Assembly (NCBI GenBank): GCA_026745465.1
Contig: JACYXH010000446.1
Coordinates: forward strand, 1,343,466 to 1,407,465
Length of the DNA stretch: 64,000 nt
Source of the DNA: Lota lota
Lineage: Eukaryota; Chordata; Actinopteri; Gadiformes; Lotidae
Direction: 5' to 3'
Shown here: in pieces, positions 46,775 through 59,632 of the stretch
Layout: the number at the start of each line of letters is the position of its first letter
How positions within the stretch are numbered: the stretch's first letter is position 1
Notes under the pieces: generated by a model
Databases searched by the model: none
Seen by the model: only the letters and a program-made list of their open reading frames with translations
Told to the model about the DNA's origin: nothing
Translations under genes and position numbers: made by a program

Positions 46775-47110
46775 TGTAGCATCGTCTATGCTACACGCCA
46801 CCTAGGTGGCTTTTCCCACTCCACCTAGGTGACTTTCCTCGGGCTCCTCCAGACCAATGGACACAGGGTGGTGATGTTGGAAAACCGGTTTATTGTAAAG
46901 GTTGCGTAGAATGAGGCATGCAGATGGTGCTCCATGCTGCCATGCCGGAGAGCTCTCCTCGAGTGTGTGCGGTGATGGCTGGTTTAACCTGTGCACATTG
47001 ATTGCTCAATGTGCAACAGGTGTGCAGCCTCACCCAGCTCCAGACTCCAATCAGTCTGACTCGGGCCAGGTAAGGCTGCTTAAACCAGCCATCATCCACA
47101 CACTCCCACA
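46775..47110 (-). mobile_element. Solo LTR, family L (fossil), minus orientation
   Basis: About 336 bp from TGTAGCATCG to CACTCCCACA on the plus strand. It aligns along its length with the reverse complement of 61089-61403: CCACCTAGGTGAC, GACACAGGGTG, AACCGGTTTATTGTAAAGGT (poly(A) signal on the minus strand), GAGAGCTCTC, GGCTGGTTTAACCTGTGCAC and TCAGTCTGACTCGGGCCAGG. The bases flanking it (GCCAG left, ATGTG right) do not match, unlike the other copy. Confidence 0.85.
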
Positions 47111-47562
47111 ATGTGCTATCACTGGAAGACACAAAATGTAGTCCAACGCAGTTTTAAATAACACAACACATCATACTTGTTTGAATTAAAGGGGTAGGTG
47201 TGCCATGCTGAATGTAGCTTGTGGCAATCTCTAACAGCAGCTGTGTAGGGACCAACCGACAAGCATCACGTCTTTTAAATAAATAAAAAACCTGCCCTCC
47301 TCATTAAAACGTAATAATGCAGGCAAGCACATGCATGCACACATGCAAACACAGACACACAGTCATGCAAATACACACATGTGCGCACACGTGCACATTA
47401 CATGGGACACCAGCATGTCTATTGTTAGTCTTGAATGTATTTCTATGCAGACACGTTGTGTTTCCAATGAATATGAAATTAAATTGTGATATATTTCTGT
47501 ATTAGCAATACAGAAATGTTACAAATAAATGAATGGCTGTTTCTAGTTTGTGCTTACACAAT

Positions 47563-47690
47563 TTCGGAAACAATCGGCTATCGTCGTTTCAGGTCCAGAC
47601 GACTTTTCGGCTAATCTCTTTAAACGGATATCAAAGTTAATGAAAACCTAAATCGTTGTCAGACGATAACCGATTGTTTTCAAGATTGTT
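47563..47690. repeat. Short inverted pair, ~25-bp arms
   Basis: CGGAAACAATCGGCTATCGT then CGTTTCA (left) pairs with TGTCAGACGATAACCGATTG then TTTTCAAG (right), about 75 bp apart. It may be a very small MITE or an old foldback. Confidence 0.7.
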
Positions 47691-49103
47691 GCTCTCCACA
47701 CAAACTGTTTACCTTCATGCAAACAAAGTACGCTGAAACGTGGTCGGTCAATACTAAAACGGAAACCAGAACGCTTCGATACCAAAATCTTGTCCCATTG
47801 CCTTGATTCTGCATTAATATGCAGATATCTGTTTAGATATGTGATAGGATATGAGAAATCTCCTATCACTGACCAAATTGACAAACTCAGAATTGAGGAA
47901 AAACGCTATTGTGCTATTCTGCTTAATAGCATAGCACAACATATAGTTGTGTATTTTAAACATAAACCAATTTGCCAATCCCTATTGCGTTATAGCCTTA
48001 GAGATTATTAGTCCTTCAAAACAAGTTATTTTCTGAACAAAGCACATTCGTTGTTGTGACAAAACCCATTTTTAGTATGTGTGTGTGTCAGACGTCACCT
48101 TACGCAATTGTCATTATTTCACTCTCTTTAGCTGAATAGCACTTATTATGATTAATAATCATAATGATATGCATTAATCCACCTGGCTTGTGAGAATGTT
48201 AGATATGGCTGTTTTGAAGCCCATGTGAAGCACAATTTCCCTATTTAGATGCCTGTGAAGCCTAAAAAAATAAGCGGGAGGAAAATGTGTTTAAATCATC
48301 GTGCTTTTAGTATTAAACAATTGCTGAGGAAGTTGAATTTGTGGGAATGGAGAATGGAACCACTCGGAGTATTTAGTAAGATATACCTTTTATAATCAAA
48401 CAGCGGATGGACACCCATTTTATAATTAAAGATTATAGAGTTTTTAATGATCATGGCAGTTCAAAGTAATATCCATAGCAACGGTATCCCCCCCCCCCCC
48501 CATAAAGGTAAAGTTAAGAAGAACATTTGATGAAGTCATTCTGTCTTCAAGGTTATCATACTTCAAAAGTTTTAACTCAAATGTTATCATACCTCGACCT
48601 TTTAAATACATGAATATCCTCTTGACCCAAGCCATGACTCATTCAGCGAATGCTTTTATTTGCTAAATTGTAGTCTATTAACTTATCTATTCTTTGATGG
48701 CTCACAATGATTTATAATCAATTAGGCAGGATGTCTGCCCCTTGATATACAGAGCTTAAGCGGTAGTGTTAATTAAATAATTAGTGACTAAAGAAGTGAA
48801 CTGTGCGCAAGCCATTATCATTGTTCAGTTCTGGACTTCCATAAAAGGCAAGCATAAAGGTCATTAAGGTGCATTCTAGATTATCTCTAGTGTTCGCCAC
48901 TAGGTGAGTAAGGTTAAATTGCAGTAAATGTGACATATCTGCCTTCCTTATAGCATTTCAGTCAGTCTAAATGCATGTGTTGAACCATCTTTTAATGAGA
49001 GGACCATTTTAAATCTGTCCGCAGCCCCTTAATGCTACCAATTGACTTCACTTTGTACTTTTGTTAATGTGTACATACAGTATCTATATACAGATATGTA
49101 TAT

Positions 49104-49104
<1 letters not shown>

Positions 49105-49174
<70 letters not shown>
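49105..49174. repeat. (GT)35 microsatellite
   Basis: Uninterrupted GT tract of 70 bases. Confidence 0.98.
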
Positions 49175-49178
<4 letters not shown>

Positions 49179-50231
49179 TATTGTGTCTGTGAAATAATTA
49201 AACCTGTAATCTAACTCGTTCATTCTCAGTTATCCTACACATCACATCGATTGGGCCTTAATTGGTAATGGATGCTAATGCATTTCTTATTAAGCAGTCA
49301 GGATTAACTCATTTTCTAATTACTTCCGCTTTATTATGCTTCATCTGTTGCTTATGACATGTAATGGATTTTAAAATAATCCCATTGCTTTAAATCCAGC
49401 AGTTATACAAAAAAATGGATATGGAAAACAATATCGGTAGTTTATTTTGCAGGTAACTGTGCTAATTCCATTGGACGTCGTTGTTCTGACTAGCCAGGTT
49501 TTGACACTGGCAGGAGATGGATGGCTATGAAGGGGCTTGAAGGATTGCTCAAGTTTCCCTGCATACCGAATGGTGTCATGATTGGCAGTTGCAATTGGAT
49601 CATCTCAACCACAGCAAGATCTAAATAAATGCAATAAACAAAAACAGTCAGCCTGTTTTCAGAATTCCGCCATGCATTAGACCAGAGCAACTGAGTTTAT
49701 CTTCTTGGTTTTCTGTTAGCTGAAACAGTATTTGATGCCAGAATCTGCCAAAAGTGGTGAACCATGCGAGTGCATTTGAAACTGTCCAAGCGAATCCCAT
49801 TGCTCCATTTTTCACGTCAAGTGAACCCACACTAAGGCATTTTAATTACCATAACATTTCCTTTTAATATTTCAGTGGATCAAAATAGATTTTTTAATTT
49901 TGATTGTCTAAATGCCCATTCGTTCCTTCTTGTGTACTTTCATAGAGAAAAGAGGAGCACAATATTTGTAATTTGGATAACATTCATCAAAAGATTTAAC
50001 TCAAGGGAGATGAGATAAAAATTCCTTTCAGACTGGGAGGACGATATATGGTATTAGGCTGAACACGTCTCTCGTTGTCATATGCGTCTACATATGTAAC
50101 TAAATTAGAACAAAAATGATAATATTCGTTATATCCCTCTGCACCTCTCACTTGACATAACATGTGCTGTTAACGAGGCTGCCTGGCTCCCTGCAGCTAG
50201 CTCATCATCACTAATGGGGTTGAAATGCAAT

Positions 50232-50251
50232 TTGATTAACACATTAATCAA
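50232..50251. promoter_or_regulatory. Palindromic homeodomain-type site (candidate)
   Basis: TTGATTAACACATTAATCAA is an inverted repeat (TTGATTAA, 4-nt spacer, TTAATCAA) of the sort bound by paired homeodomains or HNF1-like dimers. It lies in a stretch rich in TAAT cores. No function is shown by sequence alone. Confidence 0.35.
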
Positions 50252-50795
50252 CATGTTAAATACAGAGCACGTTTAAAGACAAAATGCTCTGAAAAAAAAA
50301 AAAAAGGACACTGGGTGCTGTGCTATTTGTCTAGTTGTCTGCATGCGACCAACCACACTCTCATTAGAAACAAGTGACAATTGGTGCAGGAGCAAAAAGA
50401 CGATATGACCCTAACCTTTCAAACGACCACACAAACTCATACAGTAAAACACTTCAAGAACCTTTAGTTTCCTTCGCTAAAGTTGGATTTAGCATTTGGC
50501 TCTCACCTTTATTGTTTGGTCATTTGGTCAGCAGTTGACTTCGGTCAACCTTTCCCTAAAACAACTGCCAATGAAAGGTCACACAATTAGTTATCCACCC
50601 CTATGTCCCATGACTGTTCTTGCTGTCTCTGAGCCTGCGTGTGCTTAGGTTAATGTCAACTGGTAGGTCACATTTAGTTTCTTTACGCCTTAGATTTCCA
50701 AACTGTGGGGCACACTGAGGTACTGCTGGGAGGAAGTGGGGAGATGGGATTGCAGGGAGAGATCTCTGGCTAAACCCAAATCTGTCAAGAAGGGG

Positions 50796-51306
50796 TGTGA
50801 AATACAAACACAAAAGCAGAATAAGTCCAAAAAGATTTAGTTGAGGCAGGGCAAGCCTTCAGCTCAATCAATAACAAAACAAACTCCTGTTTCTCAGGAG
50901 GAATGCAAAAACACAAACAATCCAAACAAAGAAAAGAGCTAGGTCACCGTCAGTAGAGCAGTCCAGGGGCAGGCAAAGGTCAAAACCATAGTCAAATCCA
51001 AAAACAAGCAGGAATCAAACAGGCAGCCAGAATACAGGGCAGAGTGACCTGACTAGGCACGCTAAGAGCAAGCATAAGAACAATCAGACAACGTGACACT
51101 GAACGCACAGGACATAAATGGGCTGAGTAATTAGCACAATGACGAACAGGTGAGCAGGAAAAAGGGCGGGAAACAGACAATGGCAGGGTGTACAGGTGAG
51201 GGGCGGAGACAGGGGCACAACAGAAGTAGGCACATGGTGGACAAAAACACAAAATAACCAGCAGGAGGCCACAGAGTCACTGAGTCCCAAAACGGAGGAG
51301 CTGACA
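50796..51306 (-). mobile_element. LTR-like block, probable solo LTR (fossil)
   Basis: About 510 bp from TGTGAAATAC to GGAGCTGACA. On the minus strand it has the layout of fish gypsy LTRs: a GC-rich U3, a CCCATTTATGTCCTGTG TATA-like box (about 51110-51125) and a C- and T-rich transcript part. The style (GGGCAGGCAAAGGTC, GAATACAGGGCAGAGT on the plus strand) is common in fish LTRs. No target duplication was found. Confidence 0.5.
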
Positions 51307-52410
51307 AAATCGGATTGCAACACTATCTCACTACACCCAGCCCTGACTACAGGATTGGGGGAATGTGCATTTGACCCATATGTATCATACAGGTTAGTTA
51401 TACATGGTAACAGTGAACTACTTAAAAAACTAGTGCATAGTCAAATGGAAAGTTAACCATCAGAAAATAAGTTACCCTTTAAAAATAGCAGTATCCCTCC
51501 TTTTGGTTTAGCTTATTCAACCACACTTGTGGACCGATTCTGTTTAAAATGTAGCTGGCTATAAGTTCACAAGAATAACGCTTTGCCATAGCTAACAGAC
51601 ATGCACTGACGTCTTCCAAACAGATATGCTAATAGTTTACTTGAATAGTTAACTAGCAAACTAGTATCTGCTCTAACTATGCTTACTGTGTATCATTCAG
51701 TAGAAAAACACATTAATAAAAGTGCTAATTCGTTTTTAAATTTAATGTTGGATCGAAACGTACCAAAGAATTGGCAGTGCTTTCTCGACATCTCAGTGAA
51801 GAAACCTTGTGGTCTTCTTTTTCTTCTTTTAGCACTGCTGCCACCCAAAGGTAAACCTCGCAATGGCTTAAGATTCTTAGTAAAGGTGACAGAATGTGCG
51901 CATGCGCAAGCTTCTGCAAATGTGCAGTACGGATCCGGCAGGAGGTACGGATCCAGTAGTGACAGGTACACAGCACACGCGTTGCACGGTCTGTGAACAT
52001 TTTTCCCTGCCTTTCCAGTGACATTGACTCTCCTCCTGTGCATGTGTGAGACGTTGAACGGCATCTTTGGAGTTTTGTTTGCAGGGATATATGTCTACGC
52101 TCACAAGCTGCATATCTATGCTCACAAGTGTTCCGCTTGCACGCCATTTTTAACAAGATCTCATATTAAAAGCAGCTAAATTGTATATAGAGAATACACA
52201 TATGAACTATATGACACTTTCTGTTTAAAGGGGTTTAAAAGGCGTATGTTTGTATTATGCCACATCAAGGCTTGTGCTCAAGTTTATGACATACTGCAAT
52301 AAAGAAAGCATAGAGATAACACCATACACACATGCATTGCACTGACCTTTATGGTCAGTACACATCACACATGCTTTTAAGATACATTATGAACATCTGA
52401 TGCTGTTTGC

Positions 52411-52437
52411 AAACACACACACACACACACACACACA
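52411..52437. repeat. (CA)13 microsatellite
   Basis: Uninterrupted CA tract. Confidence 0.96.
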
Positions 52438-52875
52438 TTAGTGGCAATTACTGTGTATATTGTAGTAGTTTGTAGGTTGTTTGGGTGAATAGGTGGCTCC
52501 CTAGCTATTATCTGTCTAATTTAACAGATTTATCTTGCTCTTCAGTTGGCATGTTGGCTGACTGCCTGGCGGCATTTTCAACTTAATGACTCATGGAGCT
52601 TAGTCATCCATGGCTGGCTAGCTGCTGATTTAATGACTGATTGGTCGGCTGAGTGGGAGGATGACTTGATGGACTGAGAGATTGAAACTGTCTGATTGAA
52701 AGGATGTACGTAGATTCAAAACAACAAAACAAGGCAGAGAGTGGGAAGAGAGTGGGTCATTCAGAAACCACTGGTTTGGTCATATTGCATGTGATTGGCT
52801 GAAAAAAGAAGCAAAAGGTGACATTTTGCTTCTCACAACAAACTTTGAATGATGTGTAAAAACACATGCGAGGAT

Positions 52876-52879
<4 letters not shown>

Positions 52880-52909
<30 letters not shown>
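52880..52909. repeat. (CA)15 microsatellite
   Basis: Uninterrupted CA tract. Confidence 0.96.
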
Positions 52910-52911
<2 letters not shown>

Positions 52912-53357
52912 CATTTAATGTATATGTCGGTCAACCTGTGCATTGTGACACCCCACACAGACACACCCCAGTGTGTAGGAGCAGACTAATCCCTAACCCC
53001 TGCCTTCGACTTACTCAACATAAAAACATTCCCATTCGCTTGATCTTGACATATTAGCCACCCCCAGCCCCATCCAGAGCTGTGGCATTTCCTCTTTTCT
53101 TTTCATCGAAGAGAGACTAGATAGAGGCATAGGCAGAAATAGATCAATTAAATGGACATTGATAAACTAGAGATCATTGGTATGCAAGAGCCACAATATC
53201 AAGGCAGGCAGAGACTAAATTGAAATGTAGTTTTGTATTCTTTAGAAATATTTGTGTCTGTGTGTTTTTCATCGTATTAAATGATCCGGTATTTGTATGC
53301 ACATAACTCATATTCCTGCTTGTGTATCAGATTAGTCATAGTAGTGTGTGTGAAACG

Positions 53358-53359
<2 letters not shown>

Positions 53360-53446
<87 letters not shown>
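53360..53446. repeat. (GT)43 microsatellite
   Basis: About 87 bases of uninterrupted GT. Confidence 0.98.
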
Positions 53447-53448
<2 letters not shown>

Positions 53449-54359
53449 TTCCCAAATTAATGTTGATGGCGCATACGGGCCCAGGTGTCTCATAATGGGC
53501 GTCTTCCTGAAAGGTTCTTAACCATGCCCATATTTTATTTTATTATATTTGTGACTTACAACGCCAGAAGAAAAGTTGATGGATAAATCACTCAATTAAA
53601 CAGAAATCTCCTGGCCTTTTCTTCTGTGCAACCAATTCAAAATCTCATTCATTTTGTATGAATGTGATTTCTTTATTGTAGTACCTCAGACCTCTTGTTT
53701 TGGGAATAGGGCCCAAATCAGCTCTTCTCTACCCCATTTCCTGTGCAATGGCATATTTATTTGGAATTAATTTTCAAAAGACTCGGCGATGCAATTTCTG
53801 GGACAATTACCACTGGCAATTATTCAGCGAATACATTAACAGAGGTACACACAGATTCACAGAGAATTGCCTATGGATTGTGTTGCTAAGAGAGGCACCA
53901 AATTGGGTTTATGCTTGTACTCTTAGCTTGTACTCGAGCCAACAAAGCAATCTCAAAACGTAATACTTTTTCAAGATACAATTGATTATAACTTTTCGGG
54001 AGTGAGCAGTAGGCTCATTCAGGTTGTTTTTTTTAATGATGTTTTTGTAAAAGTTACATGAAAGGATATCAAACCGTAAATGGTGCTCTATAACCTAATT
54101 GTTTGATTCATAGCAGGCATATTCTCATGGACCCTACAGAGGGTCTGAGTTAGGACATCAGGTCTCCTATCTCTTGAGTGGAGCAGGGTCTCACACTGTG
54201 TTGACTGTCTAACTAAAACTCATTATCCTTTGTCAAGACGCAATGCTAATGTTTGTGGCCTTTCCATATTAACGTGTTGGTAAAACCATGCCATGCCATC
54301 TTCGAAAATTACCCAGCTTATTCTCCAAAATATTACCCCTTTCCTCGGGGCAATCACAT

Positions 54360-54500
54360 TTTTCTAAATCTCATAGGGTTCGAATTCTAGCTGAAACAGG
54401 GGGTTCACTTACACTTTAATTTATGTTGATTTAATTAAAAATGTGTTCTCTCTGGAGCCGTTTACAGTTTGGACTAGCTACTCCTTCAAGCCATGTGATT
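54360..54500. repeat. Fragment related to the end of the 42.6-43.2 kb MITE
   Basis: GGTTCGAATTCTAGCTGAAA then CAGGGGGTTCACTTA resembles GTGTTCGAATTTCAGCTAAA then ACAGTGGGTTCACTGG at 43190-43225. Further on, ACTCCTTCAAGCCATGTGA may echo CTCTTCAAGGCATGAA. The match covers only the end region. Confidence 0.5.
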
Positions 54501-57500
54501 TTTAGCAACATTACCGAAACATTGTTTAAATTTTTTTGAAGAACCTTGGTACTACCTTGAGGCTTTGCAAATGTACACATTTAAGACGTATTGACGAAAT
54601 GGGCTGACTTTGGCGGGTTCCGAAATGAAATCAAGGCCCCCCTAAACCCCATAAACATATGATTATGCCCATGAGTTTCACTTTTATTATGCATCTCAAG
54701 CAGTTGTGTAGTTCATTAAAATACAAAATGACAATGTGGTCGACAGAATCTCAACGTTAATTAGGGCGTTTTCAGAGACTGGGCAATGTCGTTTTCAGGA
54801 TGTGACCAAGTTGGATAATTAGAAATAAAACAAATGGTTGTGTTTGATTATTAAGAACACATTAGGATACATAAAAAATATAGCGATTTTGCCTTTAATA
54901 TATTCCTTTTTATACAAAGTCAACACAACAACTTAAGGTTATGATGACATGGAAATACAATAGCCAATAGCTAAAAACAAAAGGTCCTTTAATAAAAAAA
55001 CGATAGCTTGATGTACCATGGCTTTTTCCCCCTCTCAATTGTCAACCTTGCACATTTGCTCTCCATAAGAACATATACCTTTTTGCCTGCACCGCCTCTC
55101 ACCCCCACCCAGCCTGCTGTGAATCCTTGTAGAAGCTGACGACAGAAGGCGGTAACATAAACTAACGCATCCTAAATTATAGCCAGCACCTACATTACCA
55201 TTATGTGCTGGATTTCATTATGTGGTTGGCACCCCATCTGTTGTTGCTGACATATCATTAATGCACACTAGCAGTATTTGCACGCTGTTCGATGACGAAA
55301 GGGAGAGAGCGAGGGAGTTAGGTAGAGAGAATAAGATTGTGTCTAAGAGTGTGGTTCTTCTGTGCAGAGTTTATACTGTAATGAAATCAGGTGAGAGTCC
55401 TTGCTGTTCTCGTTCTCCCTGTTGTTCTTCTTTTCATCTTTTCATCCCTCCATTCCGCACCTCTCCCTCTTGTCCATTTCATGCCTCCTAACTGCCTTGC
55501 AGATCCTCGCTTTCTCCATCGCTCTCTCTCCTCTCGCATTCTCGCCTCCTTTGACTGCGGGGTGTTGTGTACACAGTCGTGTGTGTTTGCATGGTGGTCG
55601 ATTCCAAACACTGAATAGTTGGACCTCTTGTGACTGCATTTTAATCTTTTCATACACTTCTGCCAAGCATAAGGAGAGAGGAATTAAGCTCTCACACGGT
55701 TATACAGTACATCACTGTGTGTCTACAAGGACAGGGAGTTTCTATATAGGGAGGTTGGAAGTGAAGAGATAGCATAACACCGTAGCAGAGCACAGGATCT
55801 GGGAGAAGGTCAAGAAAAGCGCAAATGAGAGGGGGGTCAACAAAATAACAACAAAATAATACTAGAGATATTATGAAAAATAAATTCATTTTAGCATATC
55901 AGAAGGGGTCAGGAGGAACAAACAGAGTTTGGTAAATAGGTTGAGTTCTAGATTGATACAGCAGCGTGGACGCTATATTTTCTTCAAATGTATTCAAATT
56001 TGTATATTGTGTACTCAAGGACATGGAGGTTATGTGCATAGGCATTGCCCATTCATTCATATGTGTATGCAGTGCAGGTTACTGGTATCAGCCCAAGGAC
56101 AGGATTTTTAACCTAGTCAGCAGGGTGCAGGCCTTAAAATGTCAAATAATGTCACAAACCATTATATATGAAAACACCTTCATAAGCAGAAATCACTTGG
56201 TAAAATAGAAATGGTAACTGAAAAGGAACATCCTCGATTTCGTAAAGTCCTATTCTGCTGAAATGATATATCATTGTTGTTCTGGTTTTGCACCAATCAT
56301 CCACTGTCCTGGTTGATAAATGTCATGCTAACGAAATTCCTTATGAAAAATACAATCCAGTTCACATGCTGAATAAAAATAACAAACAACTGACATTTCA
56401 TGTGAGAGTAGTTCGGTGTCAAGATCTTTCCAGAACACGAGAAACACCAAGTCGGACGCCTGCTTTCGGTACATTGCCAGGTCAAGATGTGTCTGTTGAC
56501 TAACAGAGTAAGTTAAAACAAGTTATGAGAAAGAAGAAAGAAATACCAATCCATAACTGGCCGAAACCCTTTCATCTCCTGTTGTTTTCCAAGCCCTATC
56601 AATCAAATAGACACACAGGCAGTTCTGCACAATATGATTGCAAAAGATCAAATACATCTGGGGCTTCCGCTATAAATTGGTGGCACAATGAAATCTTACA
56701 TGGCCTTTAGACAACTCTCACTGGACTGTCCCTCGGCTTTGGCAAGTATTAGCGCACAATGTAGTTCACTGCCCACTATTTATGCAGCTGACTTTGTTAA
56801 GGGAATTAGCAAAGTAATTAACCTTTCATAATGACATTATATGCATATCCCTGGACAACCCAAAACAGAAAACATTGTCTGAATAGTATATATAAAAAAC
56901 AATTCAGTATATTCTACCACATCTTTTTTGGTCTTTTATCTTCGAGTTAATTTCATGTTTATTATTAATTTTCAATGAGTAAATGTCTCCACATTTGAGA
57001 CTTGAGACTAGTTTATGTCTGGTAGCAGCAAGCTTGGGCACAATATGAGCTGGAAAATATAGTTTAGCGATTTGTTATACCCTAAAACGACAATAAGAAA
57101 TCTGGCGATACAATTCCGTGAATCCAAATCATTGTCTCTCTGTTATCAAGAGAACAAAAACAAAATGTTGGCCCAGTGGTTCTCCAGCTGTGGCCGGCTG
57201 CCTGCCAAGCCACACAGCACTGTGGTTCCACCTTATCCTGACCACAATCCACAAGGTCCAAACTATCCTAACACATGTTTTGGCTGACTAACTGCAAATG
57301 GCCACTTGATGCTACACCTGAATATTTTGTTGGTCAGCTTGTTTCAGCTCAACTGTGTTACTTTTATTCTAGCTTCTGTTTATTATCAATCTAAATATAT
57401 AATCATACACTAAAGAATCATGTTTGTAAATTACCTTTTGTATTTATTTCAGACTTTCCCTTGCTGAAATCCCTCTACTGTTTTCATTTAAACCTCATAT

Positions 57501-58094
57501 TTATACATGAAAAGCTGTTGAAAATAGATGATATTACCAGTGGATTTATTCCCGGGTTTAGGCCAACAAGCGCATCATTTACAAACATTAAATTAATGTG
57601 TTGAACAATCCTTTTGACAATGCTCTCTGAAACCTACGTGTCCCTATCAGTGACCTCTGTTTGGGCTGCCTGTGAGTGATTAAAGAGAACCCAACTCTGA
57701 CACAAGATGGAATCTAATCCCCCTGACTGCCCTAACACATGATTTGGCTATTTTTCATAGTCCAATTAAAATCTGTATCCGTTTGTGGAGTAGCTGCTGC
57801 AGCTAGCTGGCTAGCACTGTTAGAAGATGTGCCTCATGCTACCTGGTCTTTGGACAGCTATTTTTCTGTGTTCTAAATGTAAAATTGAAATATGACTGTC
57901 TTGTTGTTATTGCGATGTGTTTAATTGTCACATGGTGTTTGTGCGGATCCACACAAGATGTCCTCAAATCAACAAAAACATTCTTGATTACTTTTCTTTT
58001 TCCTATCAGAAAATATCATTTTGGCCTGAACTGTGATCGGCTCATCTCAACTATGTTCTTGACTTGGTATCATTGCTTGCACACCTATACTACC

Positions 58095-58157
58095 ACATAC
58101 ACACACACACACACACACACACATACACACATACACACATACACACATACACACATA

Positions 58158-58193
<36 letters not shown>
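58095..58193. repeat. (CA)n/(ACACAT)n compound microsatellite
   Basis: A CA tract, then about six ACACAT-type units, then CA again, about 99 bp in total. Confidence 0.97.
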
Positions 58194-58194
<1 letters not shown>

Positions 58195-58639
58195 CCCAGT
58201 AATGTGTTCATTTTGCCGTTCATCCAACACCTTTAAATCAATTATGTGAAAGTGAGGGATTACTGTAATCAGAATACCATCCCTCATCTCTAAGCCATTA
58301 ACTCAATACTATTGCTTCCCCTCCGTTCCGTTTGGTTTCTCCATTTTAACCTCTATAGATGTTCAACAGACAGACTGATGGGAAGAGGGAGAAAATGAGA
58401 GCAGACAAAGACAAGGAGCTGAGAGAAGGGAAGTGTAAAAACAAGAGGTTGAAACAGGGTTTGGAGAAAGAGTGATGGAGTTAGATAGAGAGAGATCGCC
58501 AGCCTTGTGATCTAAAGGTGAGGATCCTGCCTGCATGATGACGACAATTTGTGGTAGAGAAGCAGATTATGTGAATGGTTCTCAGTGGTGTAAGGTAAAA
58601 ATATATATACTTGAAACATCAACCTCACACACAACAATA

Positions 58640-58640
58640 T

Positions 58641-58669
<29 letters not shown>
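58640..58669. repeat. (CA)15 microsatellite
   Basis: Uninterrupted CA tract. Confidence 0.96.
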
Positions 58670-58672
<3 letters not shown>

Positions 58673-59027
58673 CACAAGTTCCTCTGTGTGTTTTTCACAT
58701 CTGGGATATTTAATAAATATATGTATACATATATATATGGTTAACAAATTGATGAATCCATTGTCGTGATATTGTGCAAACAATATATTTTTGTGAGGAA
58801 ATCAAAGTTGAAAAGCAAGCTATGGTACAAATATAGAACTATATAAACCTCAACACGTGGAAATTAACTACTTATCACAAACCACTTGGGAAATATTAAA
58901 CCACAAATTAAACGTATCTACAAACAGGTCTATGTGTCACATCTATATTGAAACTATATTCCCTTTCTGGGTAAGTAAGGGAGAGGCATATAACATCAGC
59001 AGACTATACCCATGTATGTGTCTGTGT

Positions 59028-59591
59028 CAGAGGTGGGTAGTAACGCGTTACATTTACGGCGTTACATTTACTTGAGTACGTTTTTGAAAGAATTATACTT
59101 CTAGGAGTAGTGTGGGGGGGGGGGGGGGGGGGGGTCACAATTGTGACTTTTTTGCTGACTTTTCTTGTTAGATATTTGACCTGGAAGTAAACATAATGCC
59201 CCATCTACAACTACATCACTCTCCTCTGATGCCTTTTAGAGAACATGCATTCAGCTTAATTTGTGTTTTGGGATACTAGGCCTGCAATATTGTTTTATTT
59301 GGCCATCTATTATGGACTGGTGCTTTTTCAGTTGATGTGTACTGCTGCTCTTTTCCTCTGCTCAGTGAGATGTGCAGTGTGGCCTAATCACAGATCAGAG
59401 TAATAATTTCTAGGCACACAGAAAAAGGGCTGTTGCTTGCCATGCAATACAAAGGTACTGAGTAGGCCTATTCAACACCTATTGATTATTTTACGTTGAC
59501 CGCTTCCTTCTGGTGTGCAGTTTTCTGTTCAGCATACCTGGTATGAAATGTGTGTGTGTGTGTGTGTTTCCTTCTGTTGTTCTGTCACTGT

Positions 59592-59632
<41 letters not shown>

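Larger units (their letters stand above)
47111..50795. other. AT-rich intergenic sequence, possible conserved elements
   Basis: Contains the inverted pair and (GT)n tract entered separately. The stretches 48700-49000 and 49200-49400 are rich in homeodomain-type TAATTA/CTAATTAC and ATGCTAATGC motifs and look unlike decayed repeats. No exon is recognised. Confidence 0.45.
51307..54359. other. Intergenic sequence with microsatellites
   Basis: No gene is recognised. 51690-52160 is somewhat GC-richer, with overlapping chance frames on both strands that match no family. 53700-53900 has mixed composition with no repeat character and could be conserved non-coding DNA. Confidence 0.5.
54501..59019. 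other. Long stretch without genes
   Basis: Two CA-type tracts are entered separately. 56740-56850 (AGCAAAGTAATTAACCTTTC, then ATGACATTATATGCATAT) and 57540-57760 lack repeat character and may be conserved non-coding DNA. 55390-55620 is pyrimidine-rich. No exon, RNA gene or transposon is recognised. Confidence 0.5.
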
